From Galbula dea (taxonomy: Eukaryota; Chordata; Aves; Piciformes; Galbulidae), in the NCBI GenBank assembly GCA_013399015.1, contig VWZX01009072.1, forward strand, positions 1,612,001-1,676,000: a stretch of 64,000 nt of DNA. Direction: 5' to 3'. Numbering within the stretch: position 1 is the first letter of the stretch; every line of letters starts with the position of its first letter. Shown here in pieces: positions 26,552-39,689 of the stretch. The notes under the pieces are model-generated. The model had not been told where the DNA came from. It was given only the letters and a program-made list of their open reading frames with translations, and made no database searches. The position numbers and the translations under genes were made by a program.

Positions 26552-29500
26552 GTAAAATGCCCAAATTATTTTTCCTGTTAAGGCTTCTCTTGCTGTTTCC
26601 GTTCTCCTCTGTGTCCCTTCTTGGACTGCAGTGATGTGTCATGCTGGGCTGCTCAAAGGCTGCTGTTTCTCTGGAAGCCCTGCCTGTCATCAAAGGCTAA
26701 AGTTGAGTCCTGAATATATAAAATATGCTAAACATTTTGCCTTTATCAGGCAAAAGGGTAAATGCAGCCACTAATATCTTTGATTTCAGAAGACCAGCAA
26801 GAGCAAAGCAAGGACTTACTGGCTGAGTGCATGGCCTTACTTCTATCACAACATCCAACAGAGCAATTGCTAACGGACATCAACAAAATTCGACCCCATA
26901 TTGATTTCCAAATTCTGAGCTAAGCTGGCTCAAATGTGGACTGCAGCTCTCCTGCAGTACTATCCTGTCAAATCTCAGTGTGAAACCAGGAGAGAAAAGG
27001 CTCTTAGTATATTCATAACATAACTGTTAGAAATAGGGGAAGTCAGACAAAGCCTGCTGAGAGTCACTGGCCTTGTTTAAGCACTGGCTTGTAAGAAAGC
27101 GGCCAGCCAGCCACAGAGTGCTGAAAGTGTGTCAGGGAATAGACGGGATGCCTCATGTCTTACAGCCCAAGGATGTATCTTGAGTAACACACCCCCAGAG
27201 TATTCTTTGCCAGCAGTGCTGTTATTGGTTAATGGCAAGGAAAGCTCCACAGCCTTGTAGCCCAGCAGTGGCCACCACAGCTCAGCCTGCCCTGGGAATA
27301 GAGGGGACATATGATGTCACCTCACAGTTGGGCAGTCACACAGAGGGACTGCACCCAACAGAGGCCGTCATTGCATTAAAAGCCCCTTATTCTTGCTTGG
27401 CTGTAAGAAGATGTTGTTCAAGCCCTTGTTGAAAACACTGTGTCCTCCGGTTCTGAGGTGATGCCAGGGTTTTAGACACTCGTCCCTGTCTGTTGTCACC
27501 CCAGACCTAAGACTTGCCCTCAGTGGGACCTGATGGGACTGTCAGCTGCTCCACAGCCCCTTAGGGTCCTTCACATTTTGGGGTTGCAGAAGGGCTGCAG
27601 CTTGTCAACTCAGTAAGACACTCGGCTGCCCTCTTCCATGCATTGCCCACAGGTAGTGGGTGTGCTGCCCCCACACACCACCCCCACAGCTGTGGCAGAG
27701 GCTGGCGCTGCCACAGGCAATTACCCCACTTTCAGCTGAAGGAGTTAATGAGTATGTCTTGCTCCTGCCTGGTTTTCTAGTTTCCTTCCTTTGTGAGTTA
27801 ATAGATATCTTGCTCTATTTTTACACAATAACAACAGCACTCAGCTCAGGGGAAATTTGCACAAGGAAAAAAATTATTTTGTCAGTCAACTGCAGCTTTC
27901 TTTATTTACCTGGTTTAGCACTGAGTGGCTGGAAATTGGAGGAGTGCTGGGCAAATACCTCCTGGGTAAGCCCTGATCCCATTGGCATGTGGGCTCTGCT
28001 CCAGGCAGCTCCCATGCCTGGGTGGCCTGACCCAGAGTGACCAACCTCACCTTCTCAGGTAAAGGCACTTATTGAATATAGGATATAAAATTCAGCTTAT
28101 CTGTTCCTGAGTGACTCGTCTGTCCCAGCACTATGGCCTGGACACTGCTCAGCTCTCCCGTGGGGAAAAGGCATCTTCAGATCAGAGACATTACCATGGG
28201 CAGCAAGGGCGATGGTGAAACCTGACAGCTGAGCAGGTCTGGACAAGTCCTCATTTTCTGGCCTTGTGACTTGCAGATAATGATGCTCTGGGGGAAGTTT
28301 GCAAGAGGCTGTGGCAATAGTCCATGCCAAGCTGCCTCTGCTGTCATGGGATCACTTCATACACCCTTGGTTTCTTAAAATTAATTATTATTAGTTTAAT
28401 TATTAGTTAACTATTATCAACTATGAAAGCTCAGTGGCAAAATAAATTTGTAGAAGTCTTAATATTGCTGAAACCCTGAGCATACAAGTAATGCAAGTGG
28501 CTCCAGTAAGTGAAGTCAGATAATACTGCTGTGGTAGACCAAGTCTAGATATACAGGCCTTCCTAATACAGAGACCTTTGGCAATGTAAAAAGAATCTTG
28601 TTAGAAGAACAGGCTTTAGATATGGTAGGTAGAGATGGGAGAGTGAAGGGAGCAGGTATTTGCTCTGCAGAAAGACAGGGACAGAGGAGGAACCTTGTAA
28701 TAAACCATGTGATTCAGAACACCAAGCCTCCCAGCAGCACTTGAATTGGGAACCTAGCTCTAGCAAACATGGGTTATTCGGGTTTTGCGGCTGCTGCTGA
28801 CAGCTTGGCAGCCATCAGAAGTGACACTCAGGCTACAGAACACATGATGCAGATTTGTTTTCAGCTTCTCTGAGCACAGGATGCAAAGAGAATGAAGCTG
28901 GTTTTTTGGAGCACGCTGCTAGTCGCTGTTTCGGGCCAACGCTGACTCGTGCTGCCTCTCCGCAGCGATCTGGGCTGCCTTTGGGCTGGGGCCACCGTGC
29001 CACAGACTCGGCCGGCTGACGGAATGGCTGCATCGCAGCCTATGCCCTCACTTCAGAGGTGGAAGATGCTCTGCCTCAGCGTCTGCTTACACAGCAGCCC
29101 GGTGCCGTTTTCCTTGCCTGCTAATCAAAGCCTAAGACTGCGACAAGCCGATGATGCCCTTTTGCCCGAAGCTGCATTTCCTTTTGCAGGTAGTTACTAA
29201 GGGACCGTGCGTTAAACTGCTGCCGCCTCCTCACCCCGCCCCCAGAAAATCCATTTATCAAGAAAAGATGTGCTGCATATTTCCCTGAGCCTGGATTTGT
29301 GCTCCAGGGGGGCAGCAACAAACCCGGGACTGCTCTTAGGAACTTCCAGTAGGATGGGACCTCTAGCCAGTGCCCCCCAGCCCCAATAAGCCAAATGAGC
29401 TGCTCTCTGAGGAGCTGGCTGTGCAAGGGGATAAGCACCAGCCACGGGCAGAGCCTCAAACTTTGGACGAGACAATTGCAGGAGGGACTGACTCATAGAA

Positions 29501-31534
29501 ACCACAGCAAGCAGGACTGGAAGTCTTGGAAATACCTTACAGTTTACCAAGCTGCCACAAGGCAGGATCAGCTCTGGCTGTGTCACTTCTGACAGATCTA
29601 GCCAACCACTTCTGGCTTTTTCTTGGTCTTTTAGTAGCTATTCATGCAACTTTATGTATTACTGGTTGCTCTGCCAGCACTATAACCCAGGAATACTGAT
29701 GGAAGTGGATTTCAGTGGGGTTTTGTTCTTTCTGCGTAGAGAGGAGTGCCCATGGTCAAGTTTCTCCACCACATCAGGGAGACTGGCATTCTGGGGTCCT
29801 GCCCCTATGCTCCAGCAGCAACAGTTCCACGAGCCCCAGGTGGCACACAACAGTGTGAAAGCTCTGAGGCGTGAAGGCAAAAGATAATTTCAGCCTCCTC
29901 TTCCTTATTGCCTTGATTCTGAATTACCTATGTAGCTTACCCTATTTGCAGCATTCAGACCATATTCATTATGGTGCAAGTCACAGCATCCACCAGTTTT
30001 CACCATAAGCCACGGAGATTTTAATCAAAACCCTGCTTGATGCTGGTGCCCCAAACCCCATTGCCTTCCAGCACACCATGCAGTTCAGAAGCCACAGCTC
30101 TGTGCAAGAATGGGGAATACTGCGGAGGACCAGCCAAAATGCCTGTTCACAGAGCTGTGTTTTTTGTGGAGCCCTGTGAAATGGGCTTTGAGGCAAAAGG
30201 AAGGTTGTGGAAACAGAGGAAGGCAGGGATAGCTCTGCCTCGATACAGACTCTGGCTGGCAGCACACTGGCTGGGTGGTTTGTTAGCCCTGTGGGTTTGG
30301 CTCTGTGCTTCACAAGGTAGGTGAGGTATTCTATGGTTTTCAGGAGGAAGAGAAGGAGGAATTATGGCATGCCTTAATTAAAAGGGCTTTCTGGGCGTGT
30401 GAGACACTACAGGAAAAGGAGAAAGGTAGCACAGCACTGGAGAAGTCCAGGGCAGCTTGGGCAGGATTCATGGCCCAAGAGCTGTGGGAAGAAGAGAGGA
30501 GAGAGACAAAAACCTGAGCAGGTTGTGGGTGAAAAGACACATTAGCCAAACGGAGCAGGGCCACGAAGATTTTTTCAGCAGAGGAGGGAGCTGGGAAGAA
30601 GAAAGGATAAGGAAGGATGCCAAAACACCAGCTAGCATAATGCTGATGACTGCAGCACAGTAACACTCAGGGAATTTGGCCAAATCATAGAGTAGCAAGG
30701 TCCAGAAAAGGAACTCTATTTATTTAGCTTTGGTTAGTAGTAAAGAGCACAAAGCTCTTGGCACCCTGACAATTAATCTTAAGAGACTATAATACATCCA
30801 GCATTGCTAAAAGCAAACATGAAACCAGGAATAAATGAACTCAGCTGAGCTAGCTGGCAAATCAGCCATAAGCATGGCATCCCCCTGCTCCCATCCGCTG
30901 TCTGGGGAGCACAATATCCACCCCCTTCAAAGCAAGCAGCCAGCTCTCACAGGAGGTCTCAGGTGACTGTGGGGAGTAGCACAGCCCATGGGAGCCCTTG
31001 GAGAGAGTGTCACCTCCCCTACACCTTTGGCTAGGTAAAGGAGCAGGGGTGTCAAGCCATGATTTTTGGTCAAAAGGATATTCCTCTTTTTTGGACTGTT
31101 ACCACCTTCTAGAGTCCAAAAATCTCCCTTTGGTTTGGAAGACCAATCCATTTCTCCTGCCAAGCTCCACGTGCCTAGTGAGAAGGTGACAGCCTTCATA
31201 GCCTGGAGGCATTCACCAACTCCTGCTGCCAGCGCAGGATGGGTGTTGGTGCCAGAGGCTACCCGGATTCAGAGCTGTGCCTGTCCAGGCTGCACTGGCC
31301 CTGGCTCATTGCAACAGTGCTGTGTTGCACAGGCCAGACCTCACCCACAGCCCCCAGGAAGTTCAGTGAGATTTACATGTCCAACCCTTGGGCTCAGATA
31401 ACCTGGCAGCACTCATCTAGGTCCTGAGTATGGGAGCAGGTAGCAGCTCTCACTCCCAACACAAACATTTCAGGGTTGATCTGTCAGGGGCCAGGATACA
31501 AGCTCACTTATTTGCTGTCTCTAATTGTTGATAG

Positions 31535-31661
31535 AGCGCATGAACTACACAAGCCCAAAGCAGTGAGACTGCTAGCACAGGAATTACGAATGATTCTTAA
31601 GGTCAAATACCCAAATATACAGTTTGAAAGTCTTGGTTTTGAGCATCTCACAACTCTCTAG
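31535..31661 (+). other. Weak candidate terminal coding exon (unknown protein)
   Basis: A fair acceptor (CTGTCTCTAATTGTTGATAG) precedes a 41-codon frame ending in TAG. Its translation contains KAVRLLAQELRMILKVKYP followed by NIQFESLGFEHLTTL, an amphipathic-helix-then-strand pattern that looks more protein-like than other frames here. I recognise no family, found no poly(A) hexamer close by, and no partner exon. It may be a pseudogene fragment or chance. Confidence 0.2.
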
Positions 31662-34600
31662 AAGCTTCAAACACTCCAGCAGTTTGTTACACCTTATGGC
31701 CAAATCTGCCTATTCTGCTGTGGAGTAATATGCAATTACAAATCAACACTAGCCCTTTTCTGGAAAAAATCATGTTTTACACACAGCTCCTGAGGATCAT
31801 TGCTAGCAGTCCATTGCCCAAAGCCCTGCAGGAAAAGGAGCCTATGATCTACTGCCCATGACCTTCCTGATCTTTATAGCAGTAACATGGGTACCAGCAA
31901 ATAGGGTCTCTCATTTAGAGGAGCTCCCGCGGTTTAAATCCCCAATGGGCATAAGCCTGGATTAGGCACTACCACCAAAACTAGCAGAAGCTCTGCTGCT
32001 GAGCTAGTGAGCATGGCAGGAAGAAGCACCAGCATCTGCAGAGGCTTCGTGCCTTCCCCTGTTGAAGGACCAGCAACTGATGGTGTCCTGGTGGTACCAC
32101 ATCTGTGGGGAAAGCAAAACATTAATTAATTGCTGTGTCATGGAGGCCAGCAGAAACTTTTGAGCTAGAAAGCAGAAAGTATAGGATCAGTGGCTGCTTT
32201 CACAGCCCTACTGATACCACATTCACACTCTGGTCTGGTCAACGAAGCCTCCATGCCTCCTTCCTGCTCCTTGACAGCTGCTCTTGAGTGTTGAACAAAC
32301 AATTTGCTTTCAGGGTAAATACAAGGCTTCGATATTTTCCAGGGCTGAATGCCTCCAAACACAAAGCACGAAGCTTGCAGGACCTCAACATTATAGAAAG
32401 AAAACTTTCTTTCCTCCCTGGATATGCAGCTTCCTACCACCATCCTTTAGACATCCCCACCTTCTCTTTTGATCTCCTTAGGCTCAGACTTAAAACAGGT
32501 TCCAATGAAGAAAAGATGAATGATGAAAGGATGAGGTTGTCTCCTTCCTTGTGCTATAGAGGACTTGTGCCCCTGTGGGAGACTGCGTCTTCTCTTGCCA
32601 TTGGAGCATAGGAAGGGTGCATGGGCCCTGCGTTGCTGGGAATGAGCTGCCGTTAGAGATTGTATCACAGTAACTGGTTTCCAGAGGCTGAATTTAGGTT
32701 TGTGTAGGTGGCATTTCCCAGCTGTGGGTGTCTGGTGTTGCTACCTTCCCACAAGGTTTCTTATGTGGAGTTAACCCCTCCACCGTCAAACAATGAACCC
32801 AGCAAGCCTCACAGTGTTTGTATGTAGATTGCGTGCCCAGCCCATGGCCCTGGCACCCCCGCTGCCATAGGCACCCAGTTTTACAAAGGCTTGCTCATTG
32901 CAGAGGACTCTTGGGCTCTGTCTTGTGGTCGGAATGGGATAACCCTGGGGGTGCTGAGACCTCCTCTAGGTCAATCACACCCTCTCCTCACCTACTGCCT
33001 GCTGGTTTGTCCCCTGTGATTTCTTTGCCCTATCTCAGCCATTCCCCACCTTCTGCCAGACAGCCTCAGGCTCCTCAAACCTCAGAATAACGACTGCATG
33101 GAAGAGAAAACACCATCACTCCAAAGGTGTCACCCCTCCTCCTCCTTCCCCTAGCTTTATATGCTAAAGATGATCTTGTATGGTATGGGATATCACTTTG
33201 GTCAGCTGGGGTCAGCTGTCACAGCTGTGTCCTCTCCCAACTTCTTGTGCACCCCCAAGCTATTTGCCAGTGGGGTGGTGTGAGGAGTATAAAGGCCTTG
33301 ACTCTGCATAAGCACTGCTCAGCAGTGACTAAAACACGCCTGTATTATCAACACTGTTCTCAGCACAAATCCAAAACATAGCACTATACAAGCTACTATG
33401 GAAAAAATTAACCCTACCCCAGCCAAAACCAGCGTGCTCACCCTCCCTGACTACCTTCAGCAGTGATGCAGGAGTTTCTGGCTTTGTTCTGGAGGCATGA
33501 AAAATACCAGGTACAGTAAGATTACAAAAATAATCCAGAGAAAGCCCAGTAACAAATAGGGAAGGGTTGCTTGTCAGAAGCTAGACAGGAAAATTATGAA
33601 TTCATTTTAACTACAACAAACACAACTGAATTGCTGAAGGGATGGTAGTGCAGCATTGTTACACTGTGTTACATTTGCAGTAATTTCTTCCTGGAATTTG
33701 CTTTGTTTCCCTTATATGATTGAGTTCAGCTGATAATGTCCGTCTAGAATTTCTCTTGCAAAATAAATAAACAACCCACAAACGAAAGAAAGCACTAAAT
33801 CCATCTTGAATGAACATTAAACCCCTCAAGACACAATGTAGAGATGAAGCCACAAAGGATGGACTCTGGTTCCATCCACTTATGGGCAGTGGCAGCCTCA
33901 CTCTGCTGACCGAAGCCACCAACCTGCTGTGTCCTGCCCACAACAGGGCCACAGGGTTTGGGGCTGCTCATGTAGGATTACAGCTCTTGTCTCCATGGAT
34001 CCATTCCAAAATGGCTTAATTAAAAGAAAGACAGCAATGCCTCTCCAACCAGGATAAAGCTAGGTGAAATAAGGAGGCTCTGGATGTCCACCAAGAGCTA
34101 TATACCCAGCTGTGAAGCCAGCAGCTTCACGAAGAGCAGTGCTGGGACACGGAGGACAGAGTCTGGTGTACTTGGATTCAAGGGTCAGTAGATGTTCACT
34201 GTACAAAAGTGTGCTGCTTTGCAGCTAAGAGGAGTAGATTTTGCAGACCACAATTAATTCTCCCAGGCACATGAGTCCTGGATTGAACAATTAGAGCTGT
34301 GGACAGTTTTATCCTCTTTTCCGTAAGCAGAAAATGGAAGAGCTGCAGAAGGAGACAATATTATATCCCAAATCTCCTTATTTAATAGTGGAACAAAATG
34401 TACTTTTATGCCTGTGCAGTTTGCAGCAGCAAGCTGTGTCTTTCTTCCTCTTACCCCAGGGTGCTTTCATTTGTTCTGCCAGCCCATTCCCTGTCAGTCA
34501 AAGGATATACTTTATTTATGTATGGACTAAATGCTGCTCTCACTCATCCCTTTGCTCTCAAAAGCACTGCTTACATGAAGAGGACAAGGAGGATTTGGTC

Positions 34601-34862
34601 CAAAGATTTTAATCATGTCACTCTGATGAAGTAGTTTAACATAGATGTAATGGGAAGCTTTTTGTTCTGCTTTTTTATGGGTGTTTTAATTACTGAAGGG
34701 GTTATTGTTTGGCTAATTTAAATCAGCATGGAAGGGGAATACCCTGGTAGCTACTTGAAGGAGTGTCCCTGCAGCTTTGTCTGAAACAAGAAGAGATTAA
34801 GACTGAAAATATAGATTTATAACTTGTGATTATAAACAGCTTGGACCTTTTCTTCTTTAAAG

Positions 34863-34955
34863 GAAAATGAATGTGCAGGAAGAGTTGCTACCTACAAAGG
34901 AAGTTTGAAATATTGGGCTTATGCTATTCCAACTGAAGCTGAATCAGCACCTAAG
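34863..34955 (+). other. Exon-like segment with good splice sites (unknown)
   Basis: Flanked by a strong acceptor (CCTTTTCTTCTTTAAAG) and a consensus donor (CTAAG|GTATGT). Exactly 93 nt, open in one frame (ENECAGRVATYKGS then LKYWAYAIPTEAESAPK) and phase 0 at both ends. The other two frames have stops. A 31-codon open frame arises by chance about one time in five, so this may equally be a non-coding RNA exon or nothing. Confidence 0.22.
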
Positions 34956-36423
34956 GTATGTTTTTGCAATTCGTAGCTCTGTATCAAGTCAGGCATGAAT
35001 TGTATATTTACATAAAACCACAGTCAAATTGAGCAAGTCCAGGACCTGGCTGTTTGTGCCCAAAAAGTAATTGTGCTTTGGAAAATACAGAATACAGCAG
35101 AACACACATGCAACACTCTGGATGACAGTTATTGAGGACTAAGCCACATTAAATGATACCAAGAGGTGGCTGAGTGATGCCACTAAAGATAAAGGTAATG
35201 GCTGCAAAACAAAGACCAGCTTCTTGACCTGAGGGACAAAATGTAAGGGCTGGACCAAGCAAGCCCTGCTCCTCTTATTTTTCTTTTGGCACTTGAGCTG
35301 GGTAGGTGGGATCTCTCATGTGAATTTTATACTGCCTGCTCTCGCTATGCACTGTGCCAAGGAGGAGGGCAGCTGAGCTGAGGATTCATTTCTTCTCACA
35401 CAACCTTCCTTTTCAGACAGAAGGACACTTAATGAAAAATAAATGCAATGATGAAGCACGAGAAAGAGGGAGAAGCAAACAGGTTAGGCAAGAGGTGCTA
35501 GAAATTCAGCAAAGGTGATCTGCAAGGTGTTGGCAGTTCAGGGTTCACCAGGGGTAAAGTGTGGAGTGGTAAGCCTTGACCTGGGAACTAATTACGTTAA
35601 ACACATAGTAGTGAAACACACCCAGCATTTTTAAGGGGCTGTCTGGTTTCTCAATTCAGAAAGAGGGCTGCTCAGTACCGCAGTGGTTTTAAGCATGGGG
35701 AGAGCAGGTTAGGGATGCTACTGAGCCCTCCTCTTTGAGACAACTCTTTACCAGCTGAGCATTCAAGGTGTGATAAAAAAACCTGCCTGGCCACAGCTGT
35801 TCTGAAGGTTGCACAGCAAGTGGAGAGCAGGGGGCCTCAGGTAGGGAGAACTGTGGGTGTGCAGTCCTGTTCTCCACCCTCTTTGGTCCCAAGCCTTGCC
35901 CTTATGTCAGGCAGCATATGTGAAGGCTATACATTATAGGAAGGGTTGATGAACAGAGGAGGTTTCAAGGAACTGGAAAAAAGCATTGACTAAAGAAGGC
36001 AGAAGAACTGGCAGGATTCCTGTCTTGTAAGAAGGGATGTAGATGGAGACCCAAACCAAGCTGAGAGCTTGGTAGCAATGGAGAAAGGAGTAACAGGTGA
36101 AGAGCTGTAGGCAGAATGTTTTCTTTCAGTGGAACAGAACTACAGCTTTTGACTAGATATTCACATGGAAAAGTAGGAGAGAGAGACTCAGCTTTATTGT
36201 ACAGTGAAGAGACAGATTGAGTAACTATTTGGGGTAAAACCGTTAGCTGACTCATGTTTCTGAAGAGGAAAGACGTACAGCTCTCTTAGAAAGGTGGCTG
36301 GCAATGGGGATGAAGGGGAGTCTGCCATCAGAATGGAGAGACTAGAAAATGGTAGCCATTGAAAGACAAAAAGAACATAAAGGATAATCCTGGTTTTGAT
36401 ATACCATTCTAAATTGAAAAAGG

Positions 36424-37100
36424 GCTGTTTCCCTGTCTACCCTGCTCTGGTGAGACCTCACCTGGAGTACTGTGTCCAGCTCTGGAGCCCTCAGCACAAG
36501 AAAGCCATGTTAGAACAAGACCAGATGAGGACTATGGAAATAATCACAGAATCACAGAATATCCCGAGCTGGAAGGGACAAACAAGGATCATCAAGTCCA
36601 ACTCCTGTTTAGGCACAGGACAACCCCAAAGTCACACCATATGTCTAAGAGCATTGTCTAGGTGCTGCATTATTAGAGGGATGGAACACCTCTCCTATGA
36701 AGAAAGGCTGAGAGAGTTGGGGTTGTTCAGCCTGCAGAAGAAAAGGCTCTAGGGAGACCTTATTGCAGCCTTCCTGCACTTAAAGGGGGCCTATAAGAAA
36801 GATTCGGACAATCTTTTCAGCAGGGCCTGTTGCAAGAGAACAAGGGGTAATGATTTTAAACTAAAAGAATGGAGATTTAGACTAGATGTAAGGAAGGAAT
36901 TTTTTACAATGAGGCTGGTGAAACACTGGACCAGGTTGCCCAAAAGGTGGTAAGTGCCTCATCCCTAGAAACGTTCAACATCAAGTTGGACAGAACCCTG
37001 AGCAACCTGAGCTAGTTAAAGATGTCCCTGCTCACTGCAGGAGGGTTGGACTACATGACCTCTAAAGGTCCCTTCCAACCCAAAACTTCCTATGATTCTA
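36424..37100 (+). mobile_element. CR1 LINE fragment with ORF2 C-terminal remnant, interrupted
   Basis: The plus strand encodes the familiar CR1 ORF2 end: ALVRPHLEYCVQLWSPQHKK at about 36,435-36,505, then after an interruption EHLSYEERLRELGLFSLQKK at about 36,680-36,740. The 3' UTR follows, with TTTTTTACAATGAGGCTGGT, TTGGACTACATGACCTCTAA and an ATGATTCTA end. Frameshifts and stops show it is dead. The interruption at about 36,543-36,670 is an oppositely oriented CR1 tail, annotated separately. Confidence 0.93.
36543..36670 (-). mobile_element. CR1 3'-end fragment nested inside another CR1
   Basis: Between the two ORF2 blocks of the host CR1 the plus strand reads ATCACAGAATCACAGAAT, CCGAGCTGGAAGGGAC, ATCATCAAGTCCAACTCCTG and AGAGCATTGTCTAGG, the reverse complement of a CR1 3' tail from a different subfamily. 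The host sequence resumes at AGAGGGATGGAACACC. The nested piece is therefore the younger insertion. Boundaries are good to about 10 bp; no clear target-site duplication was seen. Confidence 0.85.
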
Positions 37101-39689
37101 CACAATATGAATCCACAGATTGGGATCCACCTCTCAAAATAGACAGGGTTTACTATAGCTTAGGATAAACAAGGGATGCCTATCCCAAAAATCAGCGATG
37201 TCCTTAGCACTCTGAAATCTGGTAACTAAGAAATTGAGCCAAGGGATTATTCGTTTAATGCCACCACATACCAATTTGCCTGGAGCATAGCTTGAGACAG
37301 AACAGCCACAATAATGAAGAATCTTGATTTTAAGTTAAATTCTACACCATCTGTTTCATTATAATCCACTTCTATTTGCTCTCCAAGGGAACAGTAGCAG
37401 CTTTAGCTGTTTTAAGAAGCTGGACAACTAACCTTCAGCAGGAATAACATTTGAACACTTTCTTGGAATCAGATTTAGCAACTAAGCCAATGAGCTCTCG
37501 GTAGAGCTTACACCTGCCTGAAAGTCAGTGCCATTCGCAAAAAAAAATTCTTGGAAGTGGCACCCTTTTTGGCTGTTGAGTCCATGGCTTGCCTTTGTCT
37601 TTTTGGTGGCACTTTTCAATATTCCTGTTCCTCTGTTCTAGTCTCCTCTTGAACAGTGACTGGTTCACTTCCTCCCACAGAGCTCTCTGGAAATGGAAGG
37701 ACTTCCTTTATCTCCCTGCCAGCTCTACAGTGCATGATCTGCTGGATTGTGTATGTTTTCTAGGACAGAATACTGCATCTCCTAGACTTGCAGAAACTGT
37801 ATTTTGATTGACAGAGGTCAATTAAACTGATTTTAGTAGCACACATGTTTTACAGACTTTACAAAGGTGTTCTAGCTAGCATGCATGCGAATATTTAGCA
37901 TATGACAAAATAAAGTTCCTACTGATTCCAATGATGTAGAATTCAATTATTACTTGAGAAAAATACAGGCATGCTTTGTCCATTTAGAAAGCACTCCAGA
38001 AGCTGAAAAGTTGTCCTCATTTGCTAGCAGCGGTTATGAGCCAAACAGTGTCATTCTTTCAGATGCATAACAGCAAATTCTTTCAATGATTTACTGCAGC
38101 AACAAAAAGCATCTGTGTACTACTTTGTAACTTTTCTTAACATGTTTTTTAATAAACAGCGCTTCTTAGACCTCAGTAAGAAAAATACTCTTCTAGCATT
38201 GGTCTGGTAAGAGCTAATAGCAGCAGCCAGCACTCTTTAGAAAATATTTCTAAGGGTTAAACAATTTTTTTCTAAGACCACAATCTAAATTTACTGTCTA
38301 CATATAAAATACAGCAAGTGAAATCTAACCGCAAATGTAAATTATTTTTCCCTCTGCTTCTGTGCAGAGAGAAAAAGTAGCTCTGTTGCACAGGGACTAT
38401 TCTGGTCTGTTCTCATACCGCACACAGCCTGCACTGATATGAAATCTAAACTGCATCTCCAGCAATAGAAAGTGTCACTACATTAAGCATTTCTGCAACA
38501 GAGAGTGAGTGATAATCATAATTCTGAATACCAGTAGGACATATACAAACATTTTAGACCTTTTTCTTCGTTTTTTTTTCAGAAGACATCATTGTTCAAC
38601 TATTCTTTTTGGTTGGAAATACCGGGTTTCACCCTTCAAAAGATCCACAAATAATTCAAAATAAAGGAACCATTTTATTGGAAAATATGCAGTGATCATT
38701 TACAGCTAAGGAAAACACATATACCAGAAAAGTTAAACGTATCAGCAGGTAACGGCTACTGGAACTTGAAGGCACTTTAGGAGTAAGAAGCTAAAAATTA
38801 AGGCCCATCCTGTTGGCCTGAGAGTATGCCATGCAGTTAACATGCATTTGTTTTGCAGGCATACTTTCATTTTGCAAAGCACCTTAGAAGACACAAAGGT
38901 AGCTTGGGTATTACCCTGTTATCAGTAAAGAAAAGGTAAATAAGACAGACACAATATACTCTTGTGAGGGACTGGGTAGTATCAGCATCAGTATGGAAAA
39001 GAATAGACAGCAATGATAAAACAAGTTTAGGGACAGTCTTGAAACATGAGGAAGAAATGGTCAGAACGATGACTGGTGAAAAGTCAGTCAAGCATTTGCT
39101 CTTATCAGTGCTATATAGTTGTATATACAGCATAACAGCTATTGCACATTCAGGACATTTATCAGGGCAGCCTGGTCTGTAGTGTTTTTTTCACTGCCAA
39201 CATGTGGGTAAGTGAATAGTTAGCAGAGCTCAAACTTTACCAAGAAAGCCTGCAACTCTGGCATGTTTGGGACTATGAACTGATCAGAACAGAGGATATA
39301 TATAGCTTCTGATAGCTTCATGGTGAGCAAACTTCAAAGAAAAACCCAACGAAGAATCTAAAAACATTTTTTGAAGGGTTTGACTTCGGTCAAGAGTTAA
39401 CTAAACAAAGTGTGTTAAGAAGTTGAAAAAGTTGAAGTATTCAGAAGACTTAGATGGTATTCAAGTTGGCAATAGCTGGTTACTCTTATCATAGGATGAT
39501 CCAGCAATTAACCACACCAGTGTGGACCATGAGTGTTGCTCTTTGAGAACCTGGAGAGCACAGAAAAGAACCCAAGAGAGCAGTGGGACAAACACAAGAA
39601 ATTTAGAAAGGAGACTCTGTAAGTTAACCTAAACCTGGAAAAAGGCTAGAGTAGTTTTTATAAAATCCCATCTGTAAGGCCATATGGAA
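37101..39689. other. Intergenic, 3' of ZNF706 (left half)
   Basis: AT-rich unique sequence. It holds a closely spaced AATAAA (38660-38665) and reversed AATAAA (38674-38679). The segment from about 39,300 may belong to the ancient LINE relic. No exon seen. Confidence 0.55.

Larger units (their letters stand above)
17745..36423. other. Intergenic, middle part
   Basis: Mixed-composition unique sequence, somewhat richer in GC between about 23 and 33 kb but not a CpG island. The longest frame (25655-26305, 216 codons, plus) has no protein-like pattern. Two weak exon-like segments (31535-31661 and 34863-34955) are listed separately. No promoter or gene could be assembled. Confidence 0.55.

Noticed and set aside
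36396..36752. 118-codon frame with clear similarity to a known protein
   Set aside because: The similarity is to CR1 ORF2 and the frame runs through the nested antisense insertion; it is a transposon remnant.
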